A stretch of DNA of 64,000 nucleotides from Clostridia bacterium (GTDB taxonomy: Bacteria; Bacillota; Clostridia; Christensenellales; CAG-138): positions 507,312 to 571,311 of the forward strand of contig JAFYOP010000004.1 of the NCBI GenBank assembly GCA_017547885.1, in the 5' to 3' direction. Shown one piece after another: positions 27,576 through 37,117 of the stretch; the stretch's first letter is position 1; each line of letters starts with the position of its first letter. The notes under the pieces were generated by a model. The model saw only the letters and a list, made by a program, of their open reading frames with translations. It made no database searches and had not been told where the DNA came from. A program made the position numbers and the translations under genes.

Positions 27576-29324
27576 ATGAAGCGTTTTCTTGCGGTTCTGA
27601 TTTGTGTATTTATGCTGGTCAGCCTGCTGCCCGCCTTTGCCTTTGCGGAGGAGAGCGGCGGTGAGCCTATCGAGTCCACGCCCACACCTACTGCGGAGCC
27701 TACGCCTACTGCGGAGCCCACGCCTACTTCGGAGCCAACTCCCACACCGACGCCTGTGATTGTAAAGAGTACAAACCCGGCAGAATCTCAGCAGCTCACT
27801 TCAACTGGCGCTTACACCGTCAGCGTGAGTGCAAGCCCTGCAGAAGGTGGTACGGTGAGCGGTGGAGGAGAGTATGATGAAAATGCCTCTGCTACCGTTA
27901 CTGCGACTGCAAACGATGGATATGAGTTTGTAAAGTGGACAGAAAATGGAACAACGGAAATTATCGATGCAAGCTATAGTTTTACGGTTTCTGCAGACTG
28001 TACGCTCGTAGCTGAGTTTAAAGCGAAAACAAGCCAGCAGAATGATGGAAATACCTATACTGTAACTGTTACTAATGATGGCAATGGTGAAGCTACAGCC
28101 AATCCTGCTTCCGGCATGACTGGTACCGAAGTCACCATGACTGCTGCTCCCAATGCTGGTTATGTATTCAAAGAGTGGCAGGTGGTTTCCGGCGGTGTGA
28201 CGGTTACGGATAATAAGTTTACAATCGGCACAGCTAATGTGGAAGTGAAGGCTGTTTTCAAAGAGGCAACCTACAGCATAGAGGTTTCACCTTTAAAGCT
28301 GGACTTTGGTACGGTTAAGGCAGGATATACGGCAGCTGATGTTAAGACAGAAACCGTTACCGTAACCAATACGAGCGATAAAGAGATAAGTCTTATACAG
28401 CCTGAAGCATTTAACTATGAAATCGGCAGCCTCTCGAAAACCAAACTTGGCGTGGGAGAATCTGCAACTTTTACTGTAACACCTGCAATGGGGCTTGCAG
28501 CAAATGATGCAACATATGATAACAAAATAGCTGTTCGAGCCACGGAAAACAATATAACGATTCAAGTAGATGCAAAATTCTCCGTAACAGGCGCGGCTCC
28601 TACTACTACCATTGTTTCCCTTTCCAAGACTAAGGTTACCGAGGGTAATAACCTATCCGTTACAGCGGCTGTTTACGGGCAGAAAGAACATAAGGGGACA
28701 ATACAGCTTTACATCGATGGTCAGCCTTTCGGTTATGCTGTGGGATTTGTAAGCGGCAATACCGTATCCTGGAGCATTCCGGCCACAGATGCAAATAAGC
28801 TCGGCTTGGGTGAGCATACCATCAGAGCCAAATACAGCGGCTCAAAAGATTATTCACCTTCCGAATCTGCTCCGGCTAAGGTTACTGTAGTAAGCGTATG
28901 CACCCCCAAGCCCCCCTGCAAACCCACCCACTACTGCTGCGGGCAGAATCACTTCAACGGCAAGTGCGTCACCGTGCGCTCCGGCGAGGATGTTACCTTT
29001 AAGGTGGAACTTGGCTGCAATGAGACCTGCCAGTGGTACGTGGACAAGGGCGACGGATGCGGCTTTGCAAAGATTGACGGCGCAACCAGCCCCCGCCTTA
29101 CCATAAAGAATGTGACCCGCAAGATGGACGGATATAAGTACCGCTGTATCGTGCAGAACTGCTGTGATGTTGTCAGCAAGCCCATATTCACCCTGAATGT
29201 GGCATCCGGTCAGCTGTATACCCCCAAGACCGGCGACAGCAGCATAATTACAATAGCTGCCGGCTGCGGAGCCTTGGCGGCCCTCATGCTTACTGGCGGC
29301 AGGCGGAGCAAAAAGCACAAGTAA
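27576..29324 (+). CDS. Large sortase-type surface protein with InlB-like, Ig-like and Cys-rich domains
   Basis: A 582-residue secreted protein. A signal peptide (residues 1-24, cleavage after AFA) is followed by a Thr/Pro/Glu linker built on a tandem TPTAEP repeat (about 35-62). Next are two InlB B-repeat-like domains (GYEFVKWTENG, GYVFKEWQV), a beta-rich domain beginning LDFGTVKAGY, an Ig-like domain, and a domain with many cysteines (CTPKPPCKPTHYCCG...CRWY-like). The end is TPKTG (549-553), a hydrophobic segment and RRSKKHK, so wall anchoring by a sortase is likely, with a non-LPxTG motif. AGGAGGT precedes the ATG. The ligand is unknown. From about 28,900 onward the bases become clearly richer in G+C. 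Confidence 0.85.
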   Translation: MKRFLAVLICVFMLVSLLPAFAFAEESGGEPIESTPTPTAEPTPTAEPTPTSEPTPTPTPVIVKSTNPAESQQLTSTGAYTVSVSASPAEGGTVSGGGEYDENASATVTATANDGYEFVKWTENGTTEIIDASYSFTVSADCTLVAEFKAKTSQQNDGNTYTVTVTNDGNGEATANPASGMTGTEVTMTAAPNAGYVFKEWQVVSGGVTVTDNKFTIGTANVEVKAVFKEATYSIEVSPLKLDFGTVKAGYTAADVKTETVTVTNTSDKEISLIQPEAFNYEIGSLSKTKLGVGESATFTVTPAMGLAANDATYDNKIAVRATENNITIQVDAKFSVTGAAPTTTIVSLSKTKVTEGNNLSVTAAVYGQKEHKGTIQLYIDGQPFGYAVGFVSGNTVSWSIPATDANKLGLGEHTIRAKYSGSKDYSPSESAPAKVTVVSVCTPKPPCKPTHYCCGQNHFNGKCVTVRSGEDVTFKVELGCNETCQWYVDKGDGCGFAKIDGATSPRLTIKNVTRKMDGYKYRCIVQNCCDVVSKPIFTLNVASGQLYTPKTGDSSIITIAAGCGALAALMLTGGRRSKKHK

Positions 29325-29337
29325 ATCAACAAAATAT

Positions 29338-29374
29338 AATCAGTGGAGTCTTATGGGGCTCTACTGATTTTTTA
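29338..29374 (+). terminator. Intrinsic terminator
   Basis: AATCAGTGGAG/CTCTACTGATT stem (one G-T pair) with a 10-base loop and a run of six or more T's, following the surface protein gene. Confidence 0.8.
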
Positions 29375-29539
29375 TATGCAATGCCGTATCCATCGAATGT
29401 ATAAATAACCATATTTTAATGGCATACTTACGGTTGACGGCGGCGGGCGGGGGATGTAATATAGAGAATAAATATTTTTATTAGTGTTCTTCCAAAAACA
29501 TTTCAATGTATATTCTATCAATTTTAATCAGGAGGTAAT

Positions 29540-30382
29540 ATGTTTCGCATAGTAAGAAAAGAGGTCCTTCAGCCTTCCGTTATCCTTTATGAAATAGAGG
29601 CGCCGCTGATCGCCAAAAAGGCACAGCCGGGTCAGTTTATAATACTTCGCGTGGATGAGAACGGCGAGCGTATACCCATTACCATACATGACTATGACTC
29701 CATCAAGGGTACCGTCACCATAATCGTTCAGACCATAGGCGCAACTACCCTTAAGCTCAGCATGCTCAACGAGGGAGATTGTCTGCATAATTTTGTAGGC
29801 CCCCTTGGCAAGGCTACCGAGACCGAGGGCAGGAAGAAGGTTGCCGTGGTTGGCGGCGGTGTGGGCTGTGCCATTGCATATCCAGTCCTTAAGAAGTTCC
29901 ACGACGATGGGGCAGAGGTACACGCCATCATAGGCTTCCGCAGCAAGGACCTGCTCATACTGGAGGATAAGTTCAAGGCCGCCAGCAATCATCTGGTAGT
30001 GTGCACCGATGACGGCTCCTATGGCCGCAAGGGACTTGTTACCGAGGCACTTAAGGAGCTTATTGACGCAGGTCATCAGTATGACGAAGTGTTTGCTATA
30101 GGCCCCATGGTAATGATGAAGTTCGTAAGCCTTACCACTCAGCCCTACGGCATACCCACCACCGTATCCATGAGCCCCATTATGATAGACGGAACCGGCA
30201 TGTGCGGCGGCTGCCGCTTAAGCGTTGGCGGCGAAACCAAGTTTGCCTGCGTGGACGGCCCTGACTTTGACGGACACAAGGTGGATTGGAACATTGCCGT
30301 AAAGCGCAACCAGATGTACGCTGAGTTTGAAAAGCATAAATACGAAGAAGTCTGCAATCTGCTCAATAAGGAGGTGCGGTAA
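29540..30382 (+). CDS. nfnA: NADH-dependent ferredoxin:NADP+ oxidoreductase small subunit (NfnA-like)
   Basis: A 280-residue member of the DHOD electron-transfer / sulfide dehydrogenase family. It has FAD-binding PITIHDYDSIKG, the nucleotide motif VAVVGGGVGCAIAYPV, and the C-terminal 2Fe-2S site GTGMCGGCRLSVGGETKFAC. In clostridia this subunit pairs with the GltA-like NfnB, encoded directly downstream, to bifurcate electrons between NADPH, ferredoxin and NAD+. AGGAGGT lies before the ATG. A sulfide-dehydrogenase role is an alternative reading of the same family. Confidence 0.9.
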   Translation: MFRIVRKEVLQPSVILYEIEAPLIAKKAQPGQFIILRVDENGERIPITIHDYDSIKGTVTIIVQTIGATTLKLSMLNEGDCLHNFVGPLGKATETEGRKKVAVVGGGVGCAIAYPVLKKFHDDGAEVHAIIGFRSKDLLILEDKFKAASNHLVVCTDDGSYGRKGLVTEALKELIDAGHQYDEVFAIGPMVMMKFVSLTTQPYGIPTTVSMSPIMIDGTGMCGGCRLSVGGETKFACVDGPDFDGHKVDWNIAVKRNQMYAEFEKHKYEEVCNLLNKEVR

Positions 30383-30383
30383 T

Positions 30384-31772
30384 ATGCCTAATATGTCATT
30401 GAAAAAGAACCCCATGCCCTCCCAGGAGCCGGATATACGCAATAAGAATTTCCAAGAGGTTGCTTTGGGCTATACCGCCGAGCAGGCCATGGACGAGGCG
30501 CAGCGCTGCCTTAACTGCAAGCATAAGCCCTGCATTACCGGCTGCCCCGTTATGGTAAACATTCCCGATTTTATAGCTGAGGTTGCCAAGGGCAACTTTG
30601 AAGAGGCATATCAGATAATTGCCGCAACATCCGCACTGCCCGCTGTATGCGGCCGCGTATGCCCTCAGGAGAGCCAGTGCGAAAAGTACTGTGTTCGCGG
30701 CATAAAGGGCGAGCCCGTGGGCATTGGCCGTCTGGAGCGCTTTGTTGCGGACTGGCACAACAGCAACAATAAAGAACTGCCCGAAAAGCCTGTGTCCAAC
30801 GGTCACAAGGTTGCCGTGGTGGGCTCCGGCCCCGCAGGCCTTACCTGCGCAGGCGACCTTGCTCGTCTGGGCTACGATGTAACCGTATTCGAAGCGCTGC
30901 ACCTTGCAGGCGGTGTACTGGTATATGGTATACCCGAGTTCCGTCTGCCCAAGGCAATAGTGCAGAAGGAAGTAGACGGCCTTAAGGCTCTTGGCGTTAC
31001 CATCGCCACGGATACCGTTATAGGCCGTACCATCTCCATAGATGAGCTGCAGGAAGAGTATGGCTTTGAGGCTGTATTTATCGGCTCCGGCGCAGGTCTG
31101 CCTATGTTTATGGATATCCCCGGCATAAACTACCGCGGTGTGTATTCCGCAAACGAGTTCCTTACCCGCATCAACCTGATGAAGGCATATCTGCCCGAGT
31201 CCGACACTCCCATTCAGCACCCCAAGACGGTTGCCGTTGTTGGCGGCGGCAACGTTGCAATGGACGCGGCACGCTGTGCAAAGCGTCTGGGTGCGGCGGT
31301 ATACATCGTATACCGCCGGGGCATGGAAGAACTGCCTGCACGTAAGGAAGAGGTAGAACATGCAGAGGAAGAGGGCATCATATTCAAGACCCTCCACAAC
31401 CCCGTAGAGATATTCGCCGACGAAAACGATGACGTGAATAAGGTACGCTGCATAAGGATGGAGCTGGGTGAGCCGGACGCTTCCGGACGCCGCCGCCCCA
31501 TTGAGATACCAGGCAGTGAGTTCGATATTGATGTGGATTGCGTTATAATGGCGCTGGGCACCAGCCCCAATCCACTCATCAAGGACACCACTAAGGGCAT
31601 CCAGTTCAACCGCAAGGGCGGTATAGTGGTCAACGAAGATGGCCTTACCTCACGTGATGGCGTATACGCAGGCGGTGACGCAGTTACCGGCGCAGCTACT
31701 GTTATACTCGCCATGGGTGCAGGCAAAACCGCAGCTAAGGCCATTGATGAAGCCATTCGCGCCAAGGCATAA
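30384..31772 (+). CDS. nfnB: NADPH-binding large subunit of the Nfn complex (GltA/GltD-like)
   Basis: A 462-residue protein with an N-terminal GltD-type Fe-S domain (CLNCKHKPCITGCPV near residue 41; CGRVCPQESQCEKYC near 90), an FAD motif VAVVGSGPAGLTCAGDLA and an NADPH motif VAVVGGGNVAMDAARCA, ending with GVYAGGDAVTGAATVILAMGAG. Annotated elsewhere as glutamate synthase GltA, but next to nfnA it is the NfnB subunit. The start at 30384 has AGGAGGTG upstream, right after the nfnA stop. Confidence 0.92.
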   Translation: MPNMSLKKNPMPSQEPDIRNKNFQEVALGYTAEQAMDEAQRCLNCKHKPCITGCPVMVNIPDFIAEVAKGNFEEAYQIIAATSALPAVCGRVCPQESQCEKYCVRGIKGEPVGIGRLERFVADWHNSNNKELPEKPVSNGHKVAVVGSGPAGLTCAGDLARLGYDVTVFEALHLAGGVLVYGIPEFRLPKAIVQKEVDGLKALGVTIATDTVIGRTISIDELQEEYGFEAVFIGSGAGLPMFMDIPGINYRGVYSANEFLTRINLMKAYLPESDTPIQHPKTVAVVGGGNVAMDAARCAKRLGAAVYIVYRRGMEELPARKEEVEHAEEEGIIFKTLHNPVEIFADENDDVNKVRCIRMELGEPDASGRRRPIEIPGSEFDIDVDCVIMALGTSPNPLIKDTTKGIQFNRKGGIVVNEDGLTSRDGVYAGGDAVTGAATVILAMGAGKTAAKAIDEAIRAKA

Positions 31773-31796
31773 TTTGGAAACCTTAAATGATAAGCA

Positions 31797-31825
31797 TAAC
31801 AGGCGGCAGAAATGCCGCCTGTTGT
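31797..31825 (+). terminator. Intrinsic terminator of nfnAB
   Basis: ACAGGCGGCA/TGCCGCCTGT with a short loop and a T-rich tail, 25 bases after nfnB. Confidence 0.82.
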
Positions 31826-31851
31826 ATTTTGCATATGCAGTGCGCAGTACC

Positions 31852-31879
31852 TTGAATTTTCGCCCTGATATGCTATTCT
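31852..31879 (+). promoter_or_regulatory. Promoter of the GH13 gene
   Basis: TTGAAT, a 16-base spacer ending in TGC, and TATTCT, about 43 bases upstream of the ATG. Confidence 0.6.
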
Positions 31880-31921
31880 AATTATGTAGAAATTTGTTAC
31901 CTGTTACAGGAGAAATACACC

Positions 31922-33214
31922 ATGGCAAACCAGACAAACACAGCCCTGCGCTCTGATGTTATCTATTCTATTTATGTCAGAAATCATACAGAGGAAGGCA
32001 CTTTTCGCGCCGTTATCCCCGACCTTGACCGCATAAAGGCGCTTGGTACGGATATAATATGGTTTCTGCCCATACACCCCATAGGCATAAAGGGCAAGAA
32101 AGGCAGCCTTGGCTGCCCCTATGCCAATCGGGATTACCGCACCGTAAACCCCGAATATGGCACAATGGATGATTTCCGCGCGCTGGTAGACGAGATACAC
32201 GCCCGGGGCATGAAGTGCATAATAGACGTGGTGTATAACCACACCTCTCCCGATTCCACCCTTGTAGCAGAGCATCCCGAGTTTTTCTACCGTAAGGAAG
32301 ACGGCTCCATGGGCAACCACGTGGGGGACTGGACAGATGTTGTGGACCTTGACTATACCTGCAAGGAGCTGTGGGATTATCAGGTGGGATCCCTTGTGAT
32401 GTGGGCAGGCATAGTGGACGGCTTCCGCTGTGACGTGGCATCCTTTGTGCCGGTGGAGTTCTGGTGCAGGGCCCGTGAGGCGGTGGAAAAGGTTTGCCCC
32501 GGCTGCATATGGCTTGCGGAAACGGTGCACGGGGGCTTTGGCCAGTTCGCCCGCAAGAGCGGCATGTATTCCGCCAACGATTACGATATGTTCCGGGCCT
32601 TTGATATGGAATACGAGTACGACGTGCGTGAGGTATTTGACAGGTATCTCAACGGCGAGACCAACTTATCTAATTATATAGATGTGATAAACTTCCAGGA
32701 GTGCGCCTATCCCGCTAACTATATAAAGATGCGCTGCCTTGAAAACCACGACCAGCCCCGTATATGCTCCTTTGTAAAGGACAGGCTGTCCCTTACAAAC
32801 TACACCGCCTTCCTGTACTTCCTCAAGGGCACCACCCTCCTGTACGCAGGGCAGGAATACATGGAGGACCACGTGCCCAGCCTTTTTGACAAGGACGTGT
32901 TCCGCAGGGATATGGATAAGGACATAAGCCCCATGTTTGCAAATCTGTACAGGTTTAAGAAGCAGGTCCTTTCCCACGAGGATCACTTCAAGGGCAGGGC
33001 AGAGGACGCCTATCACATCGCCATACTGGAGCGGGATGACAACATCAGCCGCAAGGTAGGCGTATTCAGCCTTAAGGGCATGAGCGCCGACGTAAATGTG
33101 GATCTGCCCGACGGCAGCTACCTTAACCATCTGGACGGAAGCACCGTAACAGTGCGGGGCGGCATGCTCCATTGTGACGGTGATCCCATTGTGATATCGG
33201 TAAAATCTGAATAG
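31922..33214 (+). CDS. GH13 alpha-amylase family glycosidase (cytoplasmic)
   Basis: A 430-residue glycoside hydrolase family 13 barrel. The conserved regions are present: DVVYNHTS, GFRCDVAS with the nucleophilic Asp, IWLAETVHG with the acid/base Glu and CLENHDQPR with the third Asp. There is no signal peptide, so it acts inside the cell on imported malto-oligosaccharide-like or other alpha-glucosides; exact specificity cannot be read. It is a single gene between a promoter and a terminator. Confidence 0.9.
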   Translation: MANQTNTALRSDVIYSIYVRNHTEEGTFRAVIPDLDRIKALGTDIIWFLPIHPIGIKGKKGSLGCPYANRDYRTVNPEYGTMDDFRALVDEIHARGMKCIIDVVYNHTSPDSTLVAEHPEFFYRKEDGSMGNHVGDWTDVVDLDYTCKELWDYQVGSLVMWAGIVDGFRCDVASFVPVEFWCRAREAVEKVCPGCIWLAETVHGGFGQFARKSGMYSANDYDMFRAFDMEYEYDVREVFDRYLNGETNLSNYIDVINFQECAYPANYIKMRCLENHDQPRICSFVKDRLSLTNYTAFLYFLKGTTLLYAGQEYMEDHVPSLFDKDVFRRDMDKDISPMFANLYRFKKQVLSHEDHFKGRAEDAYHIAILERDDNISRKVGVFSLKGMSADVNVDLPDGSYLNHLDGSTVTVRGGMLHCDGDPIVISVKSE

Positions 33215-33220
33215 TTGCGA

Positions 33221-33256
33221 TAATACCTCCGTTTATAGCAGAATGGGGGTATTTTT
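33221..33256 (+). terminator. Intrinsic terminator
   Basis: AATACCTCC/GGGGGTATT stem (one G-T pair) followed by T's, directly after the GH13 gene. Confidence 0.75.
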
Positions 33257-33301
33257 AAAGCAGGGAAAACCCTGAGAATCTGTTTGCTTTTTGTCAAAAT
33301 C

Positions 33302-33310
33302 TGATATAAT
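33302..33310 (+). promoter_or_regulatory. Extended -10 promoter of the Na/Pi cotransporter gene
   Basis: TGATATAAT is an extended -10 element 51 bases before the ATG; a TTTGCT 16 bases before the TATAAT hexamer is only a weak -35. Confidence 0.5.
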
Positions 33311-33361
33311 GGACATATACCCATGGAATTACAGAACGGATAAAGAGAGGACGCTGCGGAT

Positions 33362-35134
33362 ATGGATATAGCGAACACCATAGCTTTGCTGGGAGGACTT
33401 GCGTTTTTCCTGTTTGGCATGACTTTGCTTGGGGATGGACTAAAGCGCGTTGCCGGCAAAAAGCTGGAGATAATACTGGGCAGGCTCACCTCCACAACCT
33501 TCCGTGGGGTGCTGCTGGGTACCGTTGTTACCGCTTTGATACAGTCCTCTTCCGCCACCACTGTAATGGTGGTGGGCTTTGTAAACTCCGGCCTCATGAA
33601 GCTTACCAACGCTATCGGCATCATCATGGGCGCAAACATCGGTACCACCGCCACAGGCTGGATACTGGTGCTGGCAGGTGTGGAGGGCAATTCGGCTTTC
33701 TCTTCCGCAACTGTATTTGCTTTTATAGCCTTTATCGGCATAATACTTTATTTCTTCTGCAAAAAGACCACCCAGAAAAACATCGGCATGATACTGCTGG
33801 CCTTCTCTGTGCTGATGAGCGGCATGCAGTCCATGAGCGGTGCAATGGCTCCCCTGAAGCAGAGTGAAGCATTCCTTGGATTTATATCCGCCGTGTCCAA
33901 TCCCCTTGTTGCCATCGGCGTGGGTATCATCGTTACCGCAATAATCCAGAGCTGTTCTGCCTCCATCGGTATTCTGCAGGCCCTGTCCGTTACCGGCGTT
34001 ATAGGCTACGAGGTGGCCATACCCATGGTATTGGGCATGTGCATCGGCGCATGCGCTCCCGTGCTTATTTCTGCCATTGGCGCCAACGTAAGCGGCAAGC
34101 GTGCGGCGGCGGTGTATCTTATCTTTAATATTGCGGGCTCTGTCCTGCTGATGGTGCCTTTCTATATTATCAATGCCATAGTGGGCTTTGACTTTATGGC
34201 TACGCCTGCCACCAGCATGGGCATAGCCATTGTAAACACCATATATAAGGTGGTTGCCACCATATTGCTCATGCCCTTTGCAGGCCTGCTGGAAAAGACC
34301 GTATGTACCATTATTAAGGAAAACGTTACGGACGAAGATCTTGTTATTGAGGACAACCTGCTGGATGAGCGCTTCCTGAATTATCCCGCCCTTGCACTGG
34401 AACGCTGCGGCCAGACTGTGCAGAAAATGACGGAAACCTCCTTCAAGAACCTTAGAAAGTCCATAGAGCTGTTTGAGAACTACTCTCAGGAGGGCTTTAA
34501 TAAGGTGCAGCGCCGCGAGGAAAAGATAGACCGCTATGAGGATTCCCTTGGCGCATACCTTGTTCAGCTGAATACCAGAGAGCTTTCCATGGAGGAGACC
34601 CAGACCTCTGCCAGGTATCTCAGCAGCCTAAGCAACCTTGAGCGTATATCCGACCATGCGGTAAACCTCTCAGAACTTGCACAGGAGCTGGACGAGAAGG
34701 GAATATCTTTCTCACCCCAGGCAAAACAAGAGCTTAAGATATGCGCAGACGCTGTCCTTGAGATACTGGATATAACCCAGTCCGCAATGAGGGATAACGA
34801 CCCCCATCAGGCGGGCATGGTGGAGCCCCTTGAGGAGGTAATAGACGCCCTTACCGATAAGATGAAGGAACGCCACATCGCCCGCCTGCAGGCAGGCAAG
34901 TGCACGCTGGAGCTGGGCTTCATACTCAACGACTGCATACACAATTTCGAGCGCACCGCCGACCACTGCTCCAACCTTGCCGTGGCCGTCCTTGAGGCGG
35001 CGGACAGCCAGATGCAGTCCCACAGGTATCTGCGCACCTTCAAGCAGATGAACCGGGATGAATACGGCGCACGCCTTGCCGCTCAGGTGCATAAATACTG
35101 CGACGCGCTGGACGCGCTGGACAGCGGCGTATAG
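33362..35134 (+). CDS. Na+/phosphate cotransporter with C-terminal PhoU-like domain
   Basis: A 590-residue NptA/PNaS family protein. The duplicated Na/Pi core has the QSS motif twice (ALIQSSSATTVMVVGF near residue 58; IIQSCSASIGILQALS near 195) and eight or so membrane helices up to about residue 320. The C-terminal 230 residues are a helical PhoU-like domain (ERISDHAVNLSELAQELDEKG; FERTADHCSNLAVAVLE), thought to sense or regulate phosphate. It is transcribed alone. Confidence 0.92.
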   Translation: MDIANTIALLGGLAFFLFGMTLLGDGLKRVAGKKLEIILGRLTSTTFRGVLLGTVVTALIQSSSATTVMVVGFVNSGLMKLTNAIGIIMGANIGTTATGWILVLAGVEGNSAFSSATVFAFIAFIGIILYFFCKKTTQKNIGMILLAFSVLMSGMQSMSGAMAPLKQSEAFLGFISAVSNPLVAIGVGIIVTAIIQSCSASIGILQALSVTGVIGYEVAIPMVLGMCIGACAPVLISAIGANVSGKRAAAVYLIFNIAGSVLLMVPFYIINAIVGFDFMATPATSMGIAIVNTIYKVVATILLMPFAGLLEKTVCTIIKENVTDEDLVIEDNLLDERFLNYPALALERCGQTVQKMTETSFKNLRKSIELFENYSQEGFNKVQRREEKIDRYEDSLGAYLVQLNTRELSMEETQTSARYLSSLSNLERISDHAVNLSELAQELDEKGISFSPQAKQELKICADAVLEILDITQSAMRDNDPHQAGMVEPLEEVIDALTDKMKERHIARLQAGKCTLELGFILNDCIHNFERTADHCSNLAVAVLEAADSQMQSHRYLRTFKQMNRDEYGARLAAQVHKYCDALDALDSGV

Positions 35135-35156
35135 CAAAAATTATACACACTGACCA

Positions 35157-35195
35157 CAGCCTTTCCTTTTTAAATAGGGAAAGGCTGTTTTTATG
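35157..35195 (+). terminator. Intrinsic terminator
   Basis: ACAGCCTTTCC/GGAAAGGCTGT with a 12-base loop and TTTTT, after the Na/Pi gene. Confidence 0.87.
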
Positions 35196-35226
35196 CAAAA
35201 TCTGTCGCAATTTTTCAGCCGTAAGG

Positions 35227-35255
35227 TTGACTTTTGTAATATTTAGATATATAAT
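35227..35255 (+). promoter_or_regulatory. Promoter of surface-protein module 1
   Basis: TTGACT, a 17-base spacer and TATAAT: a near-consensus sigma-A promoter about 213 bases before the surface-protein ATG. The equivalent in module 2 has a 12-base spacer. Confidence 0.75.
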
Positions 35256-35299
35256 CTACTTGTAGCATTATAAATGCAATACATTTATGAAAGGAATTG

Positions 35300-35428
35300 A
35301 CAGCACTGTGTATGCCGATAATATAATTTCGGCAGGCAGGATAATTTCTGCCTTATTTGTGATGCTGTAAATTCTGATAATTACGGGATAACTATACACC
35401 GCGCCCGGTAACGGGGGCGGTGTTTTTG
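35300..35428 (+). ncRNA. Candidate structured leader (riboswitch-like) of surface-protein module 1
   Basis: The leader can fold as GTGTAT (35308-35313) paired with ATACAC (35394-35399), enclosing hairpins TGCCGA/TCGGCA (35313-35334) and GGCAG/CTGCC (35335-35352) plus a weaker third. ACACCGC (35396-35402) can instead pair with GCGGTGT (35417-35423), followed by five T's: a terminator-like hairpin that excludes the first pairing. Copy 2 (40017-40165) keeps all these elements while loop sequences differ. It matches no riboswitch class I can name. Confidence 0.5.
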
Positions 35429-35467
35429 TTATACAAAAATATTATTTTGAAAGGAACTTCACTTGCA

Positions 35468-37089
35468 ATGAAAAGTTCTTAACCTTTATTCTGGTACTGG
35501 CAATGGTACTGTCAGTGTCAAGTTTTGCTATGGCGGCGGAAGTAACCGTAACAACTGAAGCCGACCTGAAAACTGCTGTCCAGAGCGATAATAATATTAC
35601 CTTGGGTGGTAATATTGCGCTGAACAACACGCTTATAATTCCCGCAGGTGTTAATGTCACTTTGAATCTGGGCGGATACACTTTGTCTTTTACAACCGAT
35701 TTTGCCGGGACAACAGCTCTTATTGAAAACAAGGGAACGCTTACGATTGAGGGACCTGGTACAATCAGCAATACGGCAACTAATACAGATACTGTATGGG
35801 CACCTGGGTTTCCTGCATATGCCAATAACACCATATCAAATAGAGGAAAGCTGACTGTAAACGGCGGAACCATTGAAAACAATTCTGTCGGTGGTGCATG
35901 CTATTCAATAGATAACTATTCTGGTGGCAATGTTGAGATTAATGGCGGAGAGATATTAAATCATAATAATGTAGCCATTCGTCAGTTTATCGGAAACAAC
36001 AATAAAGTTACCATTACCGGTGGTACAGTCACGGGTAAACGTGATGTTTGGATGCAACTGGCTAGTAGCGATCCTAGCGTTGCACCTAATGATGTATCTC
36101 TGACGGTTACTGGGGGTACGCTGACTTGTAATACAGAAGGTGAGTTGGCTATATACCTTTATAGCTATGGTAATAGCACTGATAATGTAGAGATTGATAT
36201 AAGCGGTGGTACTATTAATGGTGATATCGGCCTGATGGGTGGACAAAAGAATGGTACACCCGATGTCAGCATTTCTGGCGGAACCATGACTGTCGTAGAG
36301 GATTATAGCGGTAGATTGTCCGGGATTATCTCCGGCGGTGAATTCAGTGAAAAGCCTGCGGCCACTATGATAGACGATGATAAGGTAGCTGTAGGCGATG
36401 ATGATGGTGAAGGTTATGTTATCGGTGAAAAGAGTACTGATAGTGTAGCTATTGACGTAACACCTGCTTCTTTGGACTTTGGCAGTGAAACCGTAGGTTA
36501 TGCTGCTCCTGCTGCAAAGAAAATAATTGTTACCAATATTGGTACTAGTAAGGTATACGTGTCTCAGCCCACTGATAATGACTACACAGTTACTATAGCA
36601 TCAGGTGATCTGGAACTTGACCCTAGCGAAGCTGTAGAGTTTAATGTGGTTCCCGAAACTGGGCTTTCTGCTGGTCAGCACAATGCAACTTTTAGTATAA
36701 ATGCTTCTGATTACTCGGATTCTACTAATGCTTCTGCTACAACAGTTATGAAGCAGGTTGCAGTAAGCTTTACTGTAAATACCAAGCCCTCCACCGGCTC
36801 CGGCATCTCCGTAAAGTACAACGGCGGCAACAGCTTCAGCACCTCCAAGTCTGATGTACCTACCTCCGTTGAGATCGACGGCGTGCCCGTGACCTTCAAC
36901 GGCAACGGCAGCAGCTTCAGCGTAGGCTGCATCTCTTCCGACGCAAAGTGGGTAACCGTTCGCTGGAACAGCACCTCTGTTACCACCAACTTCACCCCCG
37001 ATGGTCTGGTAGAGTGCTCTGCCGTATCCATCCCCAAGACCGGCGATATGCCCTTCTGGGCAGCAGTAGCCGCGTTCTTCGGCTTCTAA
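35468..37089 (+). CDS. Pectate-lyase/adhesin-like surface protein 1, signal peptide out of frame by one base
   Basis: The intact frame runs from an ATG at 35503 to 37089 (528 aa), but the true start is probably the ATG at 35468, behind AAAGGA. From there ATG-AAAAGTTC hits TAA at once; one more A in the run at 35471-35474 would give MKKFLTFILVLAMVLS, a normal signal peptide matching copy 2. Residues after the signal form a beta-helix-like region of repeated N/G-G-G-T turns (VNGGTIENNSVGG, ITGGTVTGKRD), then a beta domain (LDFGSETVGY) and a C-terminal domain nearly identical to copy 2, ending PKTGDMPFWAAVAAFFGF with no basic tail. The gene may be phase-variable, broken, or misread at one base. 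Function: exported, likely adhesin-like. Confidence 0.7.
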
Positions 37090-37117
37090 AAAATCTTCAG
37101 CAAAGGCGGCTTACGCT

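Noticed and set aside
27678..27745. Short tandem repeats that could suggest a CRISPR or satellite
   Set aside because: They are codon repeats of a TPTAEP linker in the surface protein, with an 18-base unit and no spacers.
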